From assembly GCA_038501785.1 (NCBI GenBank), contig JBAMJR010000051.1, forward strand, positions 2,868,001-2,932,000: 64,000 nucleotides of DNA. Reading direction: 5' to 3'. Below are positions 15,250 to 26,197 of this stretch, piece by piece (positions within the stretch are counted from its first letter, which is position 1; every line of letters begins with the position of its first letter). Source of the DNA: Myoxocephalus aenaeus (lineage: Eukaryota > Chordata > Actinopteri > Perciformes > Cottidae). The notes under the pieces are model-generated. The model was not told the origin of the DNA. It searched no databases and saw only the letters and a program-made list of their open reading frames with translations. The position numbers and the translations under genes are program-made.

Positions 15250-15547
15250 GAAATAAGGGTAACACTTTATAATAACTACACACTATTTAGCATTGGTAAA
15301 GTATACATCCTTAATAATTGGTTTGCAATATATATTACTTAATTTACAAATGCGGAAGTATGAAAACCCAATCATGAAACGGATAATAGACGAGCTTAAG
15401 AATAAACATTTATAACTGCGTTTATGAATTGCATACTAATGAGTATTCATGTTGGAACAATGCTTTATAAATGATGAATTAACTGTTTACTCATGCTTTA
15501 CTAATGCTAAATAGTGTGTAGTTATTATAAAGTGCTACTGAAATATG
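15250..15547. mobile_element. 282-bp hAT-like MITE with target-site duplication
   Basis: Element 15258-15539. The left end GGTAACACTTTATAATAACT and the inverted right end match over about 43 bp with only a few mismatches. The flanks are GAAATAAG at 15250-15257 and GAAATATG at 15540-15547, a near-perfect 8-bp duplication that fits hAT-type integration. The interior is A/T-rich without coding capacity, so it would need a transposase supplied from elsewhere. Confidence 0.85.
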
Positions 15548-16345
15548 AGACATAAGAGTATTTATTCTTTGACACTCCCGGACATCAATGTGGGGTTTTA
15601 GCGACATAGTGATATATCTCATATATTGTACATTGCTTGGTGGTATCTCTATCTGTATCCTATTTTTCACGTCATAAAGTCTTCATACCTCGCTGCTCCG
15701 ACAGTGTCTCTGTAGTCATGGTAACCTTTATGTCTCATGCCGTCTGTGACCCTCACTTCCAGGAATGCAGCAATTCAGAAATTATGTTTTTATCGTGTCA
15801 TTTGAAAGCTTCCGTGAAAGCTAAACTAAGCCTGGTCCTCTCAGCGGGGTGACGAGCACGTCTGTCTGACGTTGGCTTCGTCGTGTTGAGCGCCTGGACG
15901 TCAAACACGACGCCGACCACTTTGGATCCTCAAAATGAAAACATGTAAGAGAGTAAAGAAACATGCATGCAGGTGGTCCTTAATCAACATCATTTGAATC
16001 AACATCTGGGGTCTTAGACACAGCTGCAGAGGCTTCTGGGTTTTTGCCAGAGAGGCATTTTATCTCACGCTGTGCAACAGCAGCATCTCTTTCTGTGCTG
16101 CGACTCATGTCCGGCTCTTGTGAGTGTGACAAGACTATGTTTGTGCCCAGTCTTCCAGACTCGGATGACACTCGAAGGACACACAGGTTCCTTATACGTA
16201 GCCAGGCGGAGACGTGGTGCCAGTACAAATGAACAGTCTTTATTTTAATCACAATGTGTTCATTGATACCATTTTAAATACACTATTCTAAGAAAATACA
16301 CTATACTAATACAACATCATATATTAATACAATACACCATACAAT
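15548..16345. other. unique sequence grading into AT minisatellite
   Basis: No gene recognised. Near 16225-16240 the minus strand carries an AATAAA-like poly(A) signal (plus strand CTTTATTTTAATC). From about 16270 the sequence becomes degenerate tandem copies of an ACTAATACAATA-like unit. Confidence 0.5.
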
Positions 16346-16740
16346 ATCCCAGCCAGCATGTCCATGTGGGGCCCATAAGGTTTAAATTTGGGCTGCAGAT
16401 AAGGGTCCCAAGTGGGTTTGTCCGCAGTTTCCACGGTGGCCTCACCTGTGTTTGCCCATACTGGGTTTATTCACCGGTTTATTCACCGACTTTAAGAGGG
16501 ATCTGACTGGGCTTTAAGTGGGACCCAAATTGGCTACATTATGGGTTTCGGTGAATAAACCCAGTATGGGCAAACACAGGTGAGGCCACCGTGGAAACTG
16601 CGGACAAACCCACTTGGGACCCTTATCTGCAGCCCAAATTTAAACCTTATGGGCCCCACATGGACATGCTGGCTGGGATCATATACTAATACAATACACT
16701 AATAAAAGACAATATACTAATACAATATAATATACTATAA
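16270..16740. repeat. degenerate AT-rich minisatellite split by a foldback element
   Basis: Variants of ATACTAATACAATACA occur on both sides of the foldback element (16270-16345 and 16680-16740). This suggests one tandem array that was later interrupted by the insertion. Confidence 0.6.
16346..16679. mobile_element. foldback MITE with perfect 130-bp inverted arms
   Basis: The left arm 16346-16475 and right arm 16550-16679 are exact reverse complements over 130 bp by direct reading, separated by a 74-bp spacer. The ends read TCCCAGCCAGCATGTCC… and …GGACATGCTGGCTGGGA. A short AT flanks both ends, so a 2-bp target duplication is possible but not proven. There is no coding capacity. The lack of any mismatch between the arms points to a recent insertion, or to arm homogenisation by gene conversion. 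The superfamily is not determined. Confidence 0.93.
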
Positions 16741-17631
16741 AAGAGCCGTTACTATAAAAAGGGTGTAGGGCTGGGACTGACCAAGGGAGGGGGAACTGCA
16801 CCAGTGAGGGTCCCGAAATAGAAAGAAAGCACCCCGATCACACGTGTCCGCTCACATCACTCACACACACAGCCACATGTGAGGGTCCTGGACCAGGGGT
16901 ACCCTAAAACACACAACACACGTAGGGGGACCCCAGCACCCGGAAGCACCACTCCCACCACCTCAGTCCCGCCGCACCTACAAACACACAGAAAAACAAT
17001 TAATCCCAAACTCCGGTTCTCCCAACAAAGGAAACTCAACCAAATAAAACAAATAAGAAACAAAGGCAACGGGGAAACAAAAGGAAAAAAAGAAACAAAC
17101 AAAAGGCAAATAAGGACCAAACGACAACCGAGAACAGGGGTAATCTATTATAAACCCGCGATAAAAGGGCTCGCTAAACGAATTAGTTCATGCAGCACCA
17201 GTCCGATGGCATTCCCCTGGATTAAATAGTGAATGCTCTTGATCTCCACTAGGATCGGGGTGACGGCCGATGGAAGAGGTGAGGCCGCCCCACAGGTAGA
17301 CATGCAGTCAGCTGATCATGATAAACATGATAAAGCAACATTTTTACATATCTTTTGTAGCTTATCTTGTCTTTTGGTGCATCCCAACTTGGTGTTGTGT
17401 CCCCTGACTAATGATTACTTTTTTACAGAAAGGTGTGTCTGCGTCGCTTTGTAGCTGGATAAGAAACGTCGGCTTTATAACAACACAGATGACACTTCAA
17501 CATAATTGATGGAAACACAACAATATGGGAGTGTGTACTCCTCTGATGTTGTGTGCATAATTATGAGGTCGGCTATAATTGCATCATTAATTGATAATGA
17601 ACACTGTTATGTTCCACATTTACAAGTCCGT

Positions 17632-17635
<4 letters not shown>
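16741..17635. other. T-poor, A-rich stretch, no gene seen
   Basis: From about 16905 to 17145 the plus strand is very poor in T and rich in A and C. The strand skew is unlike its neighbours. A 116-codon plus frame (16879-17229) exists mainly because T-poor DNA lacks stop codons; it shows no known domain. An old retroelement or a former transcribed region could leave such a skew. Confidence 0.5.

Positions 17636-17668
<33 letters not shown>
17636..17668. repeat. (CT)n microsatellite
   Basis: A pure CT run of about 33 bp. Confidence 0.95.
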
Positions 17669-17669
<1 letters not shown>

Positions 17670-18295
17670 AATGTGACTTTCCTTCGTGGTCTCTAGCCAT
17701 GCGGATAGAGAGGGGAGGATAAAGGTGCTTTATAAATTCCCCAGAATTGGGACTGAAACCGACTGTCTGACATTCACACCCACTTTACCACAGCTGTGCA
17801 AAAGTGAGAAAGTAAGCAGGTTTGGAAAATTCTTTATTTTTATGCAACTCTCTTCCTGAACAAATAAGTGCAACACACACACACACAAAATGAATGCCAG
17901 TGTGACGGTGTGCTCCGTCAACCCCATATTTAAATGATCCCCGCGTCTCCTCTCTCTGTGACAGCTGGCTGTCCTCTTCGGCTTCGAGTGCGGCTGTTTG
18001 GAAAACAGCTATAAACACTTTTGCTGACACGTCATACGAGCAAAGGTACCGGCATGCCTCCGCTCGGCCTTTAGTTTAATTTGTCCACGTTTTGAGATAT
18101 CTGTCACTGACATTTCTGCCTTCACACTCAGATTACAACAGAGGTTAATCGAATCTCATGTCTGCTGCTCAAAGTGTGGGAAACGCTACATTTTGAAAAC
18201 AACAGTAGAGTTAAGTGAGAAAACGTGTTTTGTCATTTTGGTGAGTCAGTCTTATGGGAAAAGGACTCCTAATGGGTCGAGATGTGTTGACACTG

Positions 18296-18334
<39 letters not shown>

Positions 18335-20520
18335 CTCCAGAGATCCTTTACGTCCTTCCCCTTTGTCTTTGCTCGTCGGGAGGCTTGTAACAATCGCTGA
18401 GAACTGCAAGGGCATCAGTGTAGGTCAGCCTCTCGCAGGCACTCAGCCACGAGGTCCGGAGAGTGATGGAGTGTCCGTCTGCTCCGATCCAACGAACATG
18501 TTGATAAGCGATTCATTTCTCTGCTTTCTAGACGCTTGTTGGTAACAGATAGATGCCTCCAGTCCTCAGCAAAGAGATGAAAGTCAGCTGATATCGGGGT
18601 CGACTGAGGTATGGAATAGTGTAAGTAGGTCAAAGTGTGTGTGTTTATAATTACATGACAAATTGTGTGCGTCTGTATGGATGCAGATATATGACGAGAT
18701 ATCTCACTCCTCCATAATCCGCCATGGCAGCTTACCTGCATGGGGTTGATTTGTATTTGTTTAGGAACAAACAGATCAGATCGGTGTTGGGATGGTGCTC
18801 CCCCCTCCCCTCCCAGCTGCAGACAGACTCAGCAGCGGGGACACACAAACTCTGGGTGCGCACACAGGCACACGCCAGACAGTGGGGCTGACTGTAGCAT
18901 ATTGCCCCTCATGGGTGCTCTTATGCATCGTCACCCCGGCTGTCCTGACTCAGCCGGCCGCCGGCCCCCGACGAGCCTCTCGCCGCACCTGGATGCAGCC
19001 CACAAGACCGTGTCATCTTAATTTATTTCTCCTGGCGTAACGTAATCATTTCACATCAACGTGTTGCTCTCCCCTGGAAAATCTGTTTTGCTGTCTCACG
19101 GCTATCTGCATACCCAGAGTGGTAGCAGGTTTTTTTAATAGCTGGAACTCTGCTGCAGACACTTGGCTGGAGCAGAATGAGTGTGCTGCTCTGTGCGTGT
19201 ATGTGTGTGTGTGTTTGTGTTTGTTTGTTATGATGTTGGTGGTGTTACGGCATATTTGGCGGCGGCTCGTACCGTGCTCTTGGCTGGCAGGCTGACGTGC
19301 TCCTGGAGCAGATGGTGCCGACTGAGAACATGAACACTGCCGTGCCCTTGGATGGGACGGGAAATCTCTCCTCCCCTCATTTCCCTTGTTTGCCTTTTCT
19401 CTTCCCTCTCATCACCCCATCCCCTCTATTATTTTACCTTTTCTCTTTTTTTGAATGAAACATGCGGGGCAAGGTAAATGAGGCATGCCGCTTTACTTTT
19501 TACAGCCACTCCAGTGCAATATCTATGCTAATAGCCCAACATTTCACTAAATGTGTGTCCCGTGCTCTGTCTGGCGTTTGTTTTGTTTCAGTGTCCCATT
19601 GCTAATCCGCTAACCTCTGACCGCTGGGAGAAGCTGTAAGCATGGCTTACCCTTCATTAAGCCTGTCTGTCCGTGCCGATTATTACTGCTAGTAGTTAAC
19701 CCGGGGCTGCACATGTCACCGGCCGACAGCAACTTTCTCCCCAGATGTCACAGCGGCTCTCTCGCTGACGCCACAGTGACGCATTAACTGCCTTCGACCG
19801 GGCGTCTGGTCGTGTCCCGTCTGTCCTCCTGGTCTGGCTTGTCCGTCAAGCCGCCCACTCACCTGTCTGCTCCTCCGCTGTCTATTTACCTGCGAGTCAC
19901 TTTTTCACCCGGTAGCTGTGGTGATCTGCGTGATTTGTTTTTCCCTCCTGTTCCCATGTAGCCGTCAGTCCGGTCCACTCCTGTCAGCCACACGCCTCCA
20001 TCTTCATAATTTGTTTCGTCTCCCTGCCTGTCGTTTTTAACAGGAGCTGATTGACTCGTCTCTCCGCGGGGACGGCGTCCATGCACCACTTTTGGATGAC
20101 AGGATGACACATCAACACGTGATATTTTCATCCCACTGCTCTGTTTCGCGGCGCGACCCGTTTTTCATTGTGTCGAGTTGATTGGCGCCATCAGTCACGA
20201 GTACCCGCTGAGTTTTCATTATTCTATAACGCTCAGTGCGTTTATATGTTTTGAGACCACAGATGCATTTAACAACGCGAGAATGAAGAGCTGAGCGGGT
20301 GCGCTGAGCTCAGACTGTGGCTGTCTGTGGTTTAGTTCATGATGATGTATGTGTGAGTGTGTGAGGCCTTTGACATTAATACTGTTAGTGGACACAGAAG
20401 GGATGAGCACAGGTCATCCAATGGAGAGATTATCAAAAAAGCCAAGAGAGAGAAGTGTTGGTATTTGTAGAGAGTTCAAGGTCCAAGCTGAGGCCAGATG
20501 TGTTCAGCTCTGTGTGGACT
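17669..20520. other. unique sequence, no gene seen
   Basis: About 2.85 kb with one GT array. The plus and minus frames (up to 108 codons) overlap each other and lack recognisable domains. Composition is fairly GC-rich near 18780-19010 and 19700-20150, without a clear promoter or exon structure. Confidence 0.5.
18299..18333. repeat. (GT)n microsatellite
   Basis: A pure GT run of about 35 bp. Confidence 0.96.
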
Positions 20521-20578
20521 CACACAGGCAGGGCCGGCTCTAGCCCTTTGGTTGCCCTAGGCGAGATTGAGTTTTGCG

Positions 20579-20598
20579 CCCCCCCCCCCCCCCCCCCC
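20579..20598. repeat. poly-C tract
   Basis: About 20 consecutive C within the hAT element. The length may be inaccurate in the assembly. Confidence 0.85.
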
Positions 20599-20859
20599 AC
20601 AGACACACAATACTTTACATCACTGAAGAGACATATATTAACTTAACTGCTTTACTTTGCATAGCAGTTTTTCCACCCACTTATAATTCTACTATTCTAC
20701 ATTGCAGTTCAACAATAAATGGTGCATGGACAACAAACACCAGAATAGTTTCAGAACATTTTCTTTTTTATTATTTTAAATAATTTATTACACACTCAAA
20801 GTTAGGATTAAATTAACTCCATAAACTGTGCAAAACACTCTTTTTTTTTCCAAATATGT

Positions 20860-20943
20860 TTATTGAACAAACCTATACTTGACTTTCTTTTCCTCTTCTT
20901 CCTTTTTTCGTCCCTGTGCTCCAGATGGTTTAGACCGCTTCAT
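20860..20943 (-). pseudogene. N-terminal stub of a hAT (ZMYM1-like) transposase
   Basis: This frame of about 27 residues starts at the ATG complementary to 20941-20943. It has the basic-then-acidic pattern SGAQGRKKEEEEKK seen at the start of ZMYM-type hAT transposases. The intact family protein is many hundreds of residues long, and no zinc finger, RNase H-like fold or dimerisation region remains. It lies inside the 20529-21319 hAT element in the orientation expected if the right end is the 5' end. The identification rests on one short motif. Confidence 0.5.
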
Positions 20944-22049
20944 TTTTGCAAATGTCAGGGGCCAGTCAAAGTGGTCGCGCAATAGATTTTTCAGATCGCG
21001 CACATTTTTCAGACCGCACAAACGATTTATTTTTTGGAGTGAGTCATCTTTACAATAGAAGATCTTTGATGTGACGTGTCGAGTCTTGGCCAATCAGCGT
21101 CCCGTTTTCTCGACAAAAAAATTCAGATTTTTGGCCGAGTTGTTGTCCTCTCCGTAATAGAACATCTTTGATGTGACGTGTCTTGGTCCCTGCTCGCGGG
21201 AGCCAGCGCCCGTGGTCGCGAATTGCTCACAGTGCTGAAATGTGCGCTGTGAGGGCGCCCCCAACCCATTTGTCGCCCTAGGCAGTCGCCTACTTCGCCT
21301 ATAGCAATCGCCGGCCCTGCACACAGGTACTTGCAGTAGGTCAGGGGTGCCCAATACGTCGATCGCGGTCGTAGTGCTTGTAGATCACGGGTAGATCGCA
21401 TTCCATTTTTTTTGTACTCTTTCAAAAACTTTTTTGACAAAACGCAGCTCCCGGTGGGCAAATTAACAGGCTCGTTCGAAAGAGCTGCGCCTCTCCAGAC
21501 GAGAGCAGGTGGGAGCAGCAGGGGACGGCAGACGGAGTCAAAAAACTGCGGTCAAATCGGACAATTTTCAGCTGCTTTCAAAGTAGTCACAGAAAAAATG
21601 ACTTCCTGTTAGTTCCGAACTTTAGGCTTCTTGTAGTTAACAGATCACGTTTGGATTTTTCATATGTGTTTATAAATATATATTTATGTAGAAATGTGGG
21701 TCTAGCTGCAGCCTTCGTTCTTTTTATGTCTGCCTGTGAAATACATTACTACTGGTTTTGATATGTGTTGCATACGATTTTGTATTATCAAACACAAGAT
21801 ATGTTTTTAGATTAAACATAAGACTAATAGTCAACAATTGAGCGTTAAGCATTACAACTACACATAAAATAAGGATTTTCTACAACACGTGTTTGCTGTC
21901 AAATCTAAGAGCCACTCAGCTCTCTGATGTGGCGACAGCCAGGCGTTTCCCATCATGCACTGCGCCACGCAGTCGGTGGAGAGCTACTGCGGCGCCTGGC
22001 TCTGAAATCGGGGGCTGCCTTGCTCTCGTGAGATTATCGTTGACCACGT

Positions 22050-22590
22050 GTGCATGACGTCAGATCAAGTCGGGATCAAGTCAGACTAAAATCCAACCGG
22101 CATGCATTGCACGCCGATCGCCGGCGATCGATTCTGCGCAGAACTGGTTCATCTCGAACGAACCTATTATTGTCAATCACCACGGACGGTGCGCCCGCAA
22201 TGGTTGACAGCTTGAATGGATTTATTGCCAAGTACAGGGAGGACGATCTTTTCCCCGACTTCCTTAAGTACCACTGCATAATACACCAACAAGCATTATG
22301 CGCTACAATGCTAAACGTGAAAGAGATCATGGATGTGGCAACGAAGATCGCCTGCTCTGTTCGAGCGAGAGCTCTTCAAAGACGGCTGTTCCGTGCGCAT
22401 CTGGAGAAGGCCGACTGTATAATAATATTATAAAAAATATTAAGTCCAAACACCGTTCCACCATGACTGATGACCATTTGGAAGTCTGCCTGAGGCTGAC
22501 TACCAGCAGCTACTGTCCGGACTATGCCACCCTGCTGGTTCCATTCAGTGAAGTCATCAGAGTACAATGTAATGACCAGAATTGTATTGT
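22050..22590 (+). pseudogene. hAT transposase remnant, GTF2IRD2/ZBED-like
   Basis: The first frame (22050-22433) contains LLSITTDGAPAMVDSLNGF and KYHCIIHQQALCATML. These match the RNase H-fold Asp region and the Cys-x2-His motif of hAT transposases related to GTF2IRD2, ZBED5 and SCAND3. A second frame (22298-22597) contains KSKHRSTMTDDHLEVCLRL and TSSYCPDYATLL, which match the extreme C-terminus of the same family. The two parts lie in different frames and are joined by a short A/T-rich stretch (22420-22440) where the long insertion domain and dimerisation core should be. The N-terminal zinc finger is also absent. This is therefore an internally deleted, inactive copy within the 21342-22791 element. 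Confidence 0.8.
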
Positions 22591-22642
22591 GTCATAAGGT
22601 TTCATGCAGTTATGCAAGGTACGCCAATATTGTAAATATAAA

Positions 22643-22643
<1 letters not shown>

Positions 22644-22705
<62 letters not shown>
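22644..22705. repeat. (TA)n microsatellite within hAT
   Basis: About 60 bp of TA inside the 3' part of the hAT element. Confidence 0.96.
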
Positions 22706-22708
<3 letters not shown>

Positions 22709-22799
22709 TTACCATTATTAATGTAGGTAGATCTTCTTGACTTGGTCATTTTAAAAGTAGCTCGCGAGCCAAAAAAGTGTGGGCACCCCTGCAGTAGGT

Positions 22800-23290
22800 T
22801 ATTGGCCGTTATCATCATGGAATGATTTAAAAAAACGTGGTTCATTATTTCAATCGGTGGTTCCCATCACATAAATATAAAGAAGAATAAACCTCTAAAT
22901 TCAACGTATGAAGTTGTGCTGCAGCTGAGACGAGGCCTGACATGAACGTTTTCTAGATGAACAGCGTGAATAGATGCGTGTCATGAGGCGAAAGAACACT
23001 GTAAAGGATTATGTTCCTGATATAGTTTATAGTGCTCATATCGAACCAGACCTTGGTCAGGCTTCTCAATAAAGCATAACATTTATTTATTTATTCTGAA
23101 CAGAGGATTAAAACGAGAAAAGAAACAACACCTTCATTTTTCAAATTAATAGTTAAATTCACACGAAATGAAACACTAACTTTAGCTAAAGTTATCACAC
23201 TTTAAATATTGCAGCGTGACTTAATGACTCTTCTTCTGTTATTCCAGCACATTTTAGCATTCATCAGTTTTTCGGAAAATCTAATTAAAT
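22800..23290. other. unique sequence, no gene seen
   Basis: About 490 bp, A/T-rich. Nothing recognised. Confidence 0.5.
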
Positions 23291-23333
23291 GTACAAATTA
23301 CAATTTTCCCTCAGAGGGCTTTACAATCTGTAC
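23291..23333 (+). mobile_element. short LINE-type 3'-end fragment
   Basis: ACAAATTACAATTTTCCCTC then AGAGGGCTTTACAATCTGTA matches the end region of a retroposon also present at 28.9 kb (plus) and 40.5 kb (minus). It is about 43 bp only. Confidence 0.5.
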
Positions 23334-24328
23334 CCAAAAAAATGACAGCTGAGGCCACAGTAACCACTGTTCACGAAAGTTTAGTTTTGCTTTAATGAAA
23401 AAAGAATATTTTCCATTATATTATATATTGTTATATTATATATTACATATGTCACATTGATTACAATAAATCTGTCTGCGTAAGAAAAGTGTGTGTATGG
23501 TAAATACCATACACACACCAGCTTATGTGGGAAATGACATCCCCTGGAGTCTGACGTTGTTGGGCCCGTGCATTTCCATGTCAACAGCAGCTTGTCAAGA
23601 AACCGTTTCATCATCGCATAATCATTTATTTTTTTTAACTAAAAAGACTTTTTGAAAGCTTCCTTTAGTTGCTTGTTATCTCTGAAGTGGCTGCTTTTCA
23701 CTCCCTGTTAAAACAGATGATAAGAAGTCTGTAACTGTCAGAATATGCGATGCACGGAATACTAAAGTGTGGTTTACGTTTGTCCCATCATGCAGCAGAT
23801 CGGGCACTTTCACTTGAATCCGACCAGCTGCGTCTGCTGTTCCTCCTCACTGCAGCGGCGCTCCCTCTCGGTAACACCCCGTTTCCATCCGACCCGCGCA
23901 GACCAGAGCGTCGCCTTTTGATTCAGACGGAGCTCAGGTCTCTCATCAATCACAGCTCCTTGATTAGTGCGGAGTGCACACACGCTCCGCTCTTTGAAAG
24001 CATAATGATGCAGCCCTCCCTTCCCCACCCCATACTTCACACACTAATGGACTGAGGCACGAGCAATCCCACCGGGTCCTTGTGTGCACTAATGGGGCAC
24101 GCTGCACTGTACTGTATATGGGCAGTGGTGATACAGGCCTTTATGGTAGTGGAAATAAAACGTGTCTCATTATAGATAAAATACAATATATTTGCCAATA
24201 TGTATTTCAGTTATTCTGTATGTGTTTTATTGAACAACAGTGGTGTGAGTATTTCTGCAATTCAGAGAGCGGGGCCTTTTCTTTTATCTCTAATTTTATA
24301 ACTCCATGTGCCCCGTGGGACACGTTAT

Positions 24329-24332
<4 letters not shown>

Positions 24333-24392
<60 letters not shown>
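24333..24392. repeat. (TG)n microsatellite
   Basis: A TG run of about 60 bp ending in GCGCGC. Confidence 0.97.
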
Positions 24393-24397
<5 letters not shown>

Positions 24398-25225
24398 CTT
24401 GCAGTGTCATGGCCGCGTCGAGTTTAGCTTATACAGGATGAAAGGTGTGTTTAACTAGGCCGGGCCTCTGTGGCTCTCAGTGAGGAGTCACGTTATATTG
24501 AAACAACTATATTGACAAAAACACTGTCAGGGCCCCGAGGTAGATTGCCACGTTTTAAGGCGATCAACATAAACCAATAAGATCCTTACTGTGTCAGGCT
24601 GAACTCTATGAATACAGTATGTCTCAAATCGTCATGATTTCTTTTTTTCTTCCTCTACTTAATATCACCGTGAATTGAAGCATCAACTTGGGCATCAGCT
24701 AGACCCAACAATTCTCTTATTATAGGCACCGTGATGAGTTTATGACCTCTGGTGCAATGGAGCATTTTTTTTCACGTGCGTGCACGAGGACTCGCATGCA
24801 CACGATACACAGCCCTGGCAATTGGTTCCACATAACCGCAGTTGGAGGTAATGCACCAAGAAACGTGCAACAAAATGTCAGGGGAGGCAGAGGAGAAGAA
24901 GACGACCACCAGCTAGTGCTCATTGTTTCCCACCACCAGGGCTGCACCAGCAGTTACGTAACTCCACAGGGCACCTTTAATCCAGAAGATAATTAACAAA
25001 TTAATCAGAAACAAACTATAAAAGGGGATAAAACCTCTGTATGTGAAAGAGTATTTTCTGAAGCACCGGTACAGCAGGGGTCCAAACACAGAGTTCAAAC
25101 TGTGGTTTCCAACTCTTTTTATTTTGCCTGTTCCTCTTTACTCTCCTGATGCAATAAATGTCTGCCTTTTCCATTCTGACCTACAGGTTTGTTTATGTGT
25201 TTGCTCATGCTTACACTGGAACAAG

Positions 25226-25259
25226 AACACACACAACACACACACACACACACACACAC
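25226..25259. repeat. (CA)n microsatellite
   Basis: A CA run of about 34 bp with one interruption. Confidence 0.94.
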
Positions 25260-25922
25260 GCTGCAGAGTGCTGACAATGTGGTCCCAGGTTCAATGGTAA
25301 AAGTGCTGTGGACGGCTCCTCGGAGAGCGGCGCGCTCAATTCCTCTAACGATGTACATTCTACTCGAGACGCCGCTGCAATGTCATGAATGCTTGAGTGT
25401 GTGAGAGCGGAGAGGAGGTCAGAGACAAATATGACTGAAGAAGAGGCTCAATCAAAGCAGGGTGAGGGCGAGTAAGATTGAATAATTGCTCTCACTCTCC
25501 AATACTAGAGGGTTGGCTGCACTGTACCAGATCTGGTCTGGCTGTCGACCGCATCCTCACTCCAATGTGACGCAGCTTAAGTGCTGCTGTAAGCTTCAGA
25601 CTACAGTACGCTGCTGGACTATCGTGTACGGTGTCGAACTGACCTTGCCTCCACCTCGACGTCTGGCTGTCATTGGGAGTTGTATAATAATCAAGAGATG
25701 GAATACAGTCATATTATTCCACTGTTAAGCCTGTACTGTAAATGCCAGTGAAAAGGTTACGGTCGACCAATCATCGTGGTTTCAGCTCACTGCTCACGGC
25801 ATTTTCAGCTACATATATATATATACATATATAGAATTAATTGAGTAAAACTGGGATCCTCTTCTGGTAGTTCAGCCCCCTCGGCCGTCCGAATACATCA
25901 TGCATGACTGCTTGCCTTCTCA

Positions 25923-25970
25923 GTGTGCGCGTGTGTGTGCACGTGTATGTGTGTGTGTGTGTGTGTGTGT
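25923..25970. repeat. imperfect (GT)n microsatellite
   Basis: GT repeats with GC and AT interruptions, then a pure run of about 22 bp. Confidence 0.93.
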
Positions 25971-25996
25971 CATGTAAATGAGGGTGTCTCCTTGCA

Positions 25997-26182
25997 GCCA
26001 GGATTATCCGGCTGTGTACTGCAGAAGTTCCTCCAGAGTGTCCACAGTGGGAGAGAGGAAATGAGGCGCTCAGTGGCGGGGCTGTAATCAGCAGCGACGG
26101 CCCGCTGCAGGTTCACCCAGCGGGTGATCTGGAGGGACACTCCATCCAGCTGACTTTTATCATAACTCATGATGACAAACAT
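25997..26182 (-). pseudogene. exon-like or pseudogene fragment, unidentified
   Basis: On the minus strand the frame from 26182 reads MFVIMSYDKSQLDGVSLQ, ITRWVNLQRAVAADYSPAT and ERLISSLP. The codons end mostly in G or C (CAG, CTG, CTC, ATC, ACC, CGC, GTG, AAC), unlike the A/T-rich surroundings, which looks like real coding sequence. After SLP a shift to another frame gives TVDTLEELLQYTAG and then a stop, which suggests one small indel. Upstream, at the right edge, is the sequence CTGCTTTTTGAG, a possible splice acceptor. I do not recognise the protein. It may be a decayed exon, a processed pseudogene fragment or an exon of a minus-strand gene spanning the window. Confidence 0.35.
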
Positions 26183-26197
26183 CCTCAAAAAGCAGTG

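Larger units (their letters stand above)
20521..21327 (-). mobile_element. hAT element (791 bp) with ZMYM-type-like transposase remnant
   Basis: Element 20529-21319. Both ends carry CAGGGCCGGC as an inverted repeat, and the flanks are the perfect 8-bp duplication CACACAGG (20521-20528 and 21320-21327). On the minus strand, 20943-20860, a reading frame begins MKRSKPSGAQGRKKEEEE, which resembles the start of ZMYM1-like hAT transposases. After this start the frame ends and the element runs to its end, so almost the whole transposase is deleted. Internally, an imperfect direct repeat of about 75 bp (around 21010-21085 and 21115-21190, sharing ATCTTTGATGTGACGTGTC) adds to the 5' leader. A poly-C run lies near the left end. 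It is non-autonomous. Confidence 0.9.
21334..22799 (+). mobile_element. hAT element (1450 bp) with internal GTF2IRD2/ZBED-like transposase remnant
   Basis: Element 21342-22791. The ends are CAGGGGTGCCCA and its exact complement TGGGCACCCCTG, and the flanks are the perfect 8-bp duplication CAGTAGGT (21334-21341 and 22792-22799). The interior holds transposase remnants at 22050-22590 and a (TA)n array at 22644-22705. The left end lies only 22 bp from the right end of the preceding hAT element. The element is shorter than an autonomous copy and lacks an intact transposase. Confidence 0.93.
23334..25995. other. unique sequence with CA/GT arrays
   Basis: About 2.7 kb without a recognised gene. 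It holds three dinucleotide arrays, listed separately. Frames of up to 119 codons mostly run across the arrays. Confidence 0.5.
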
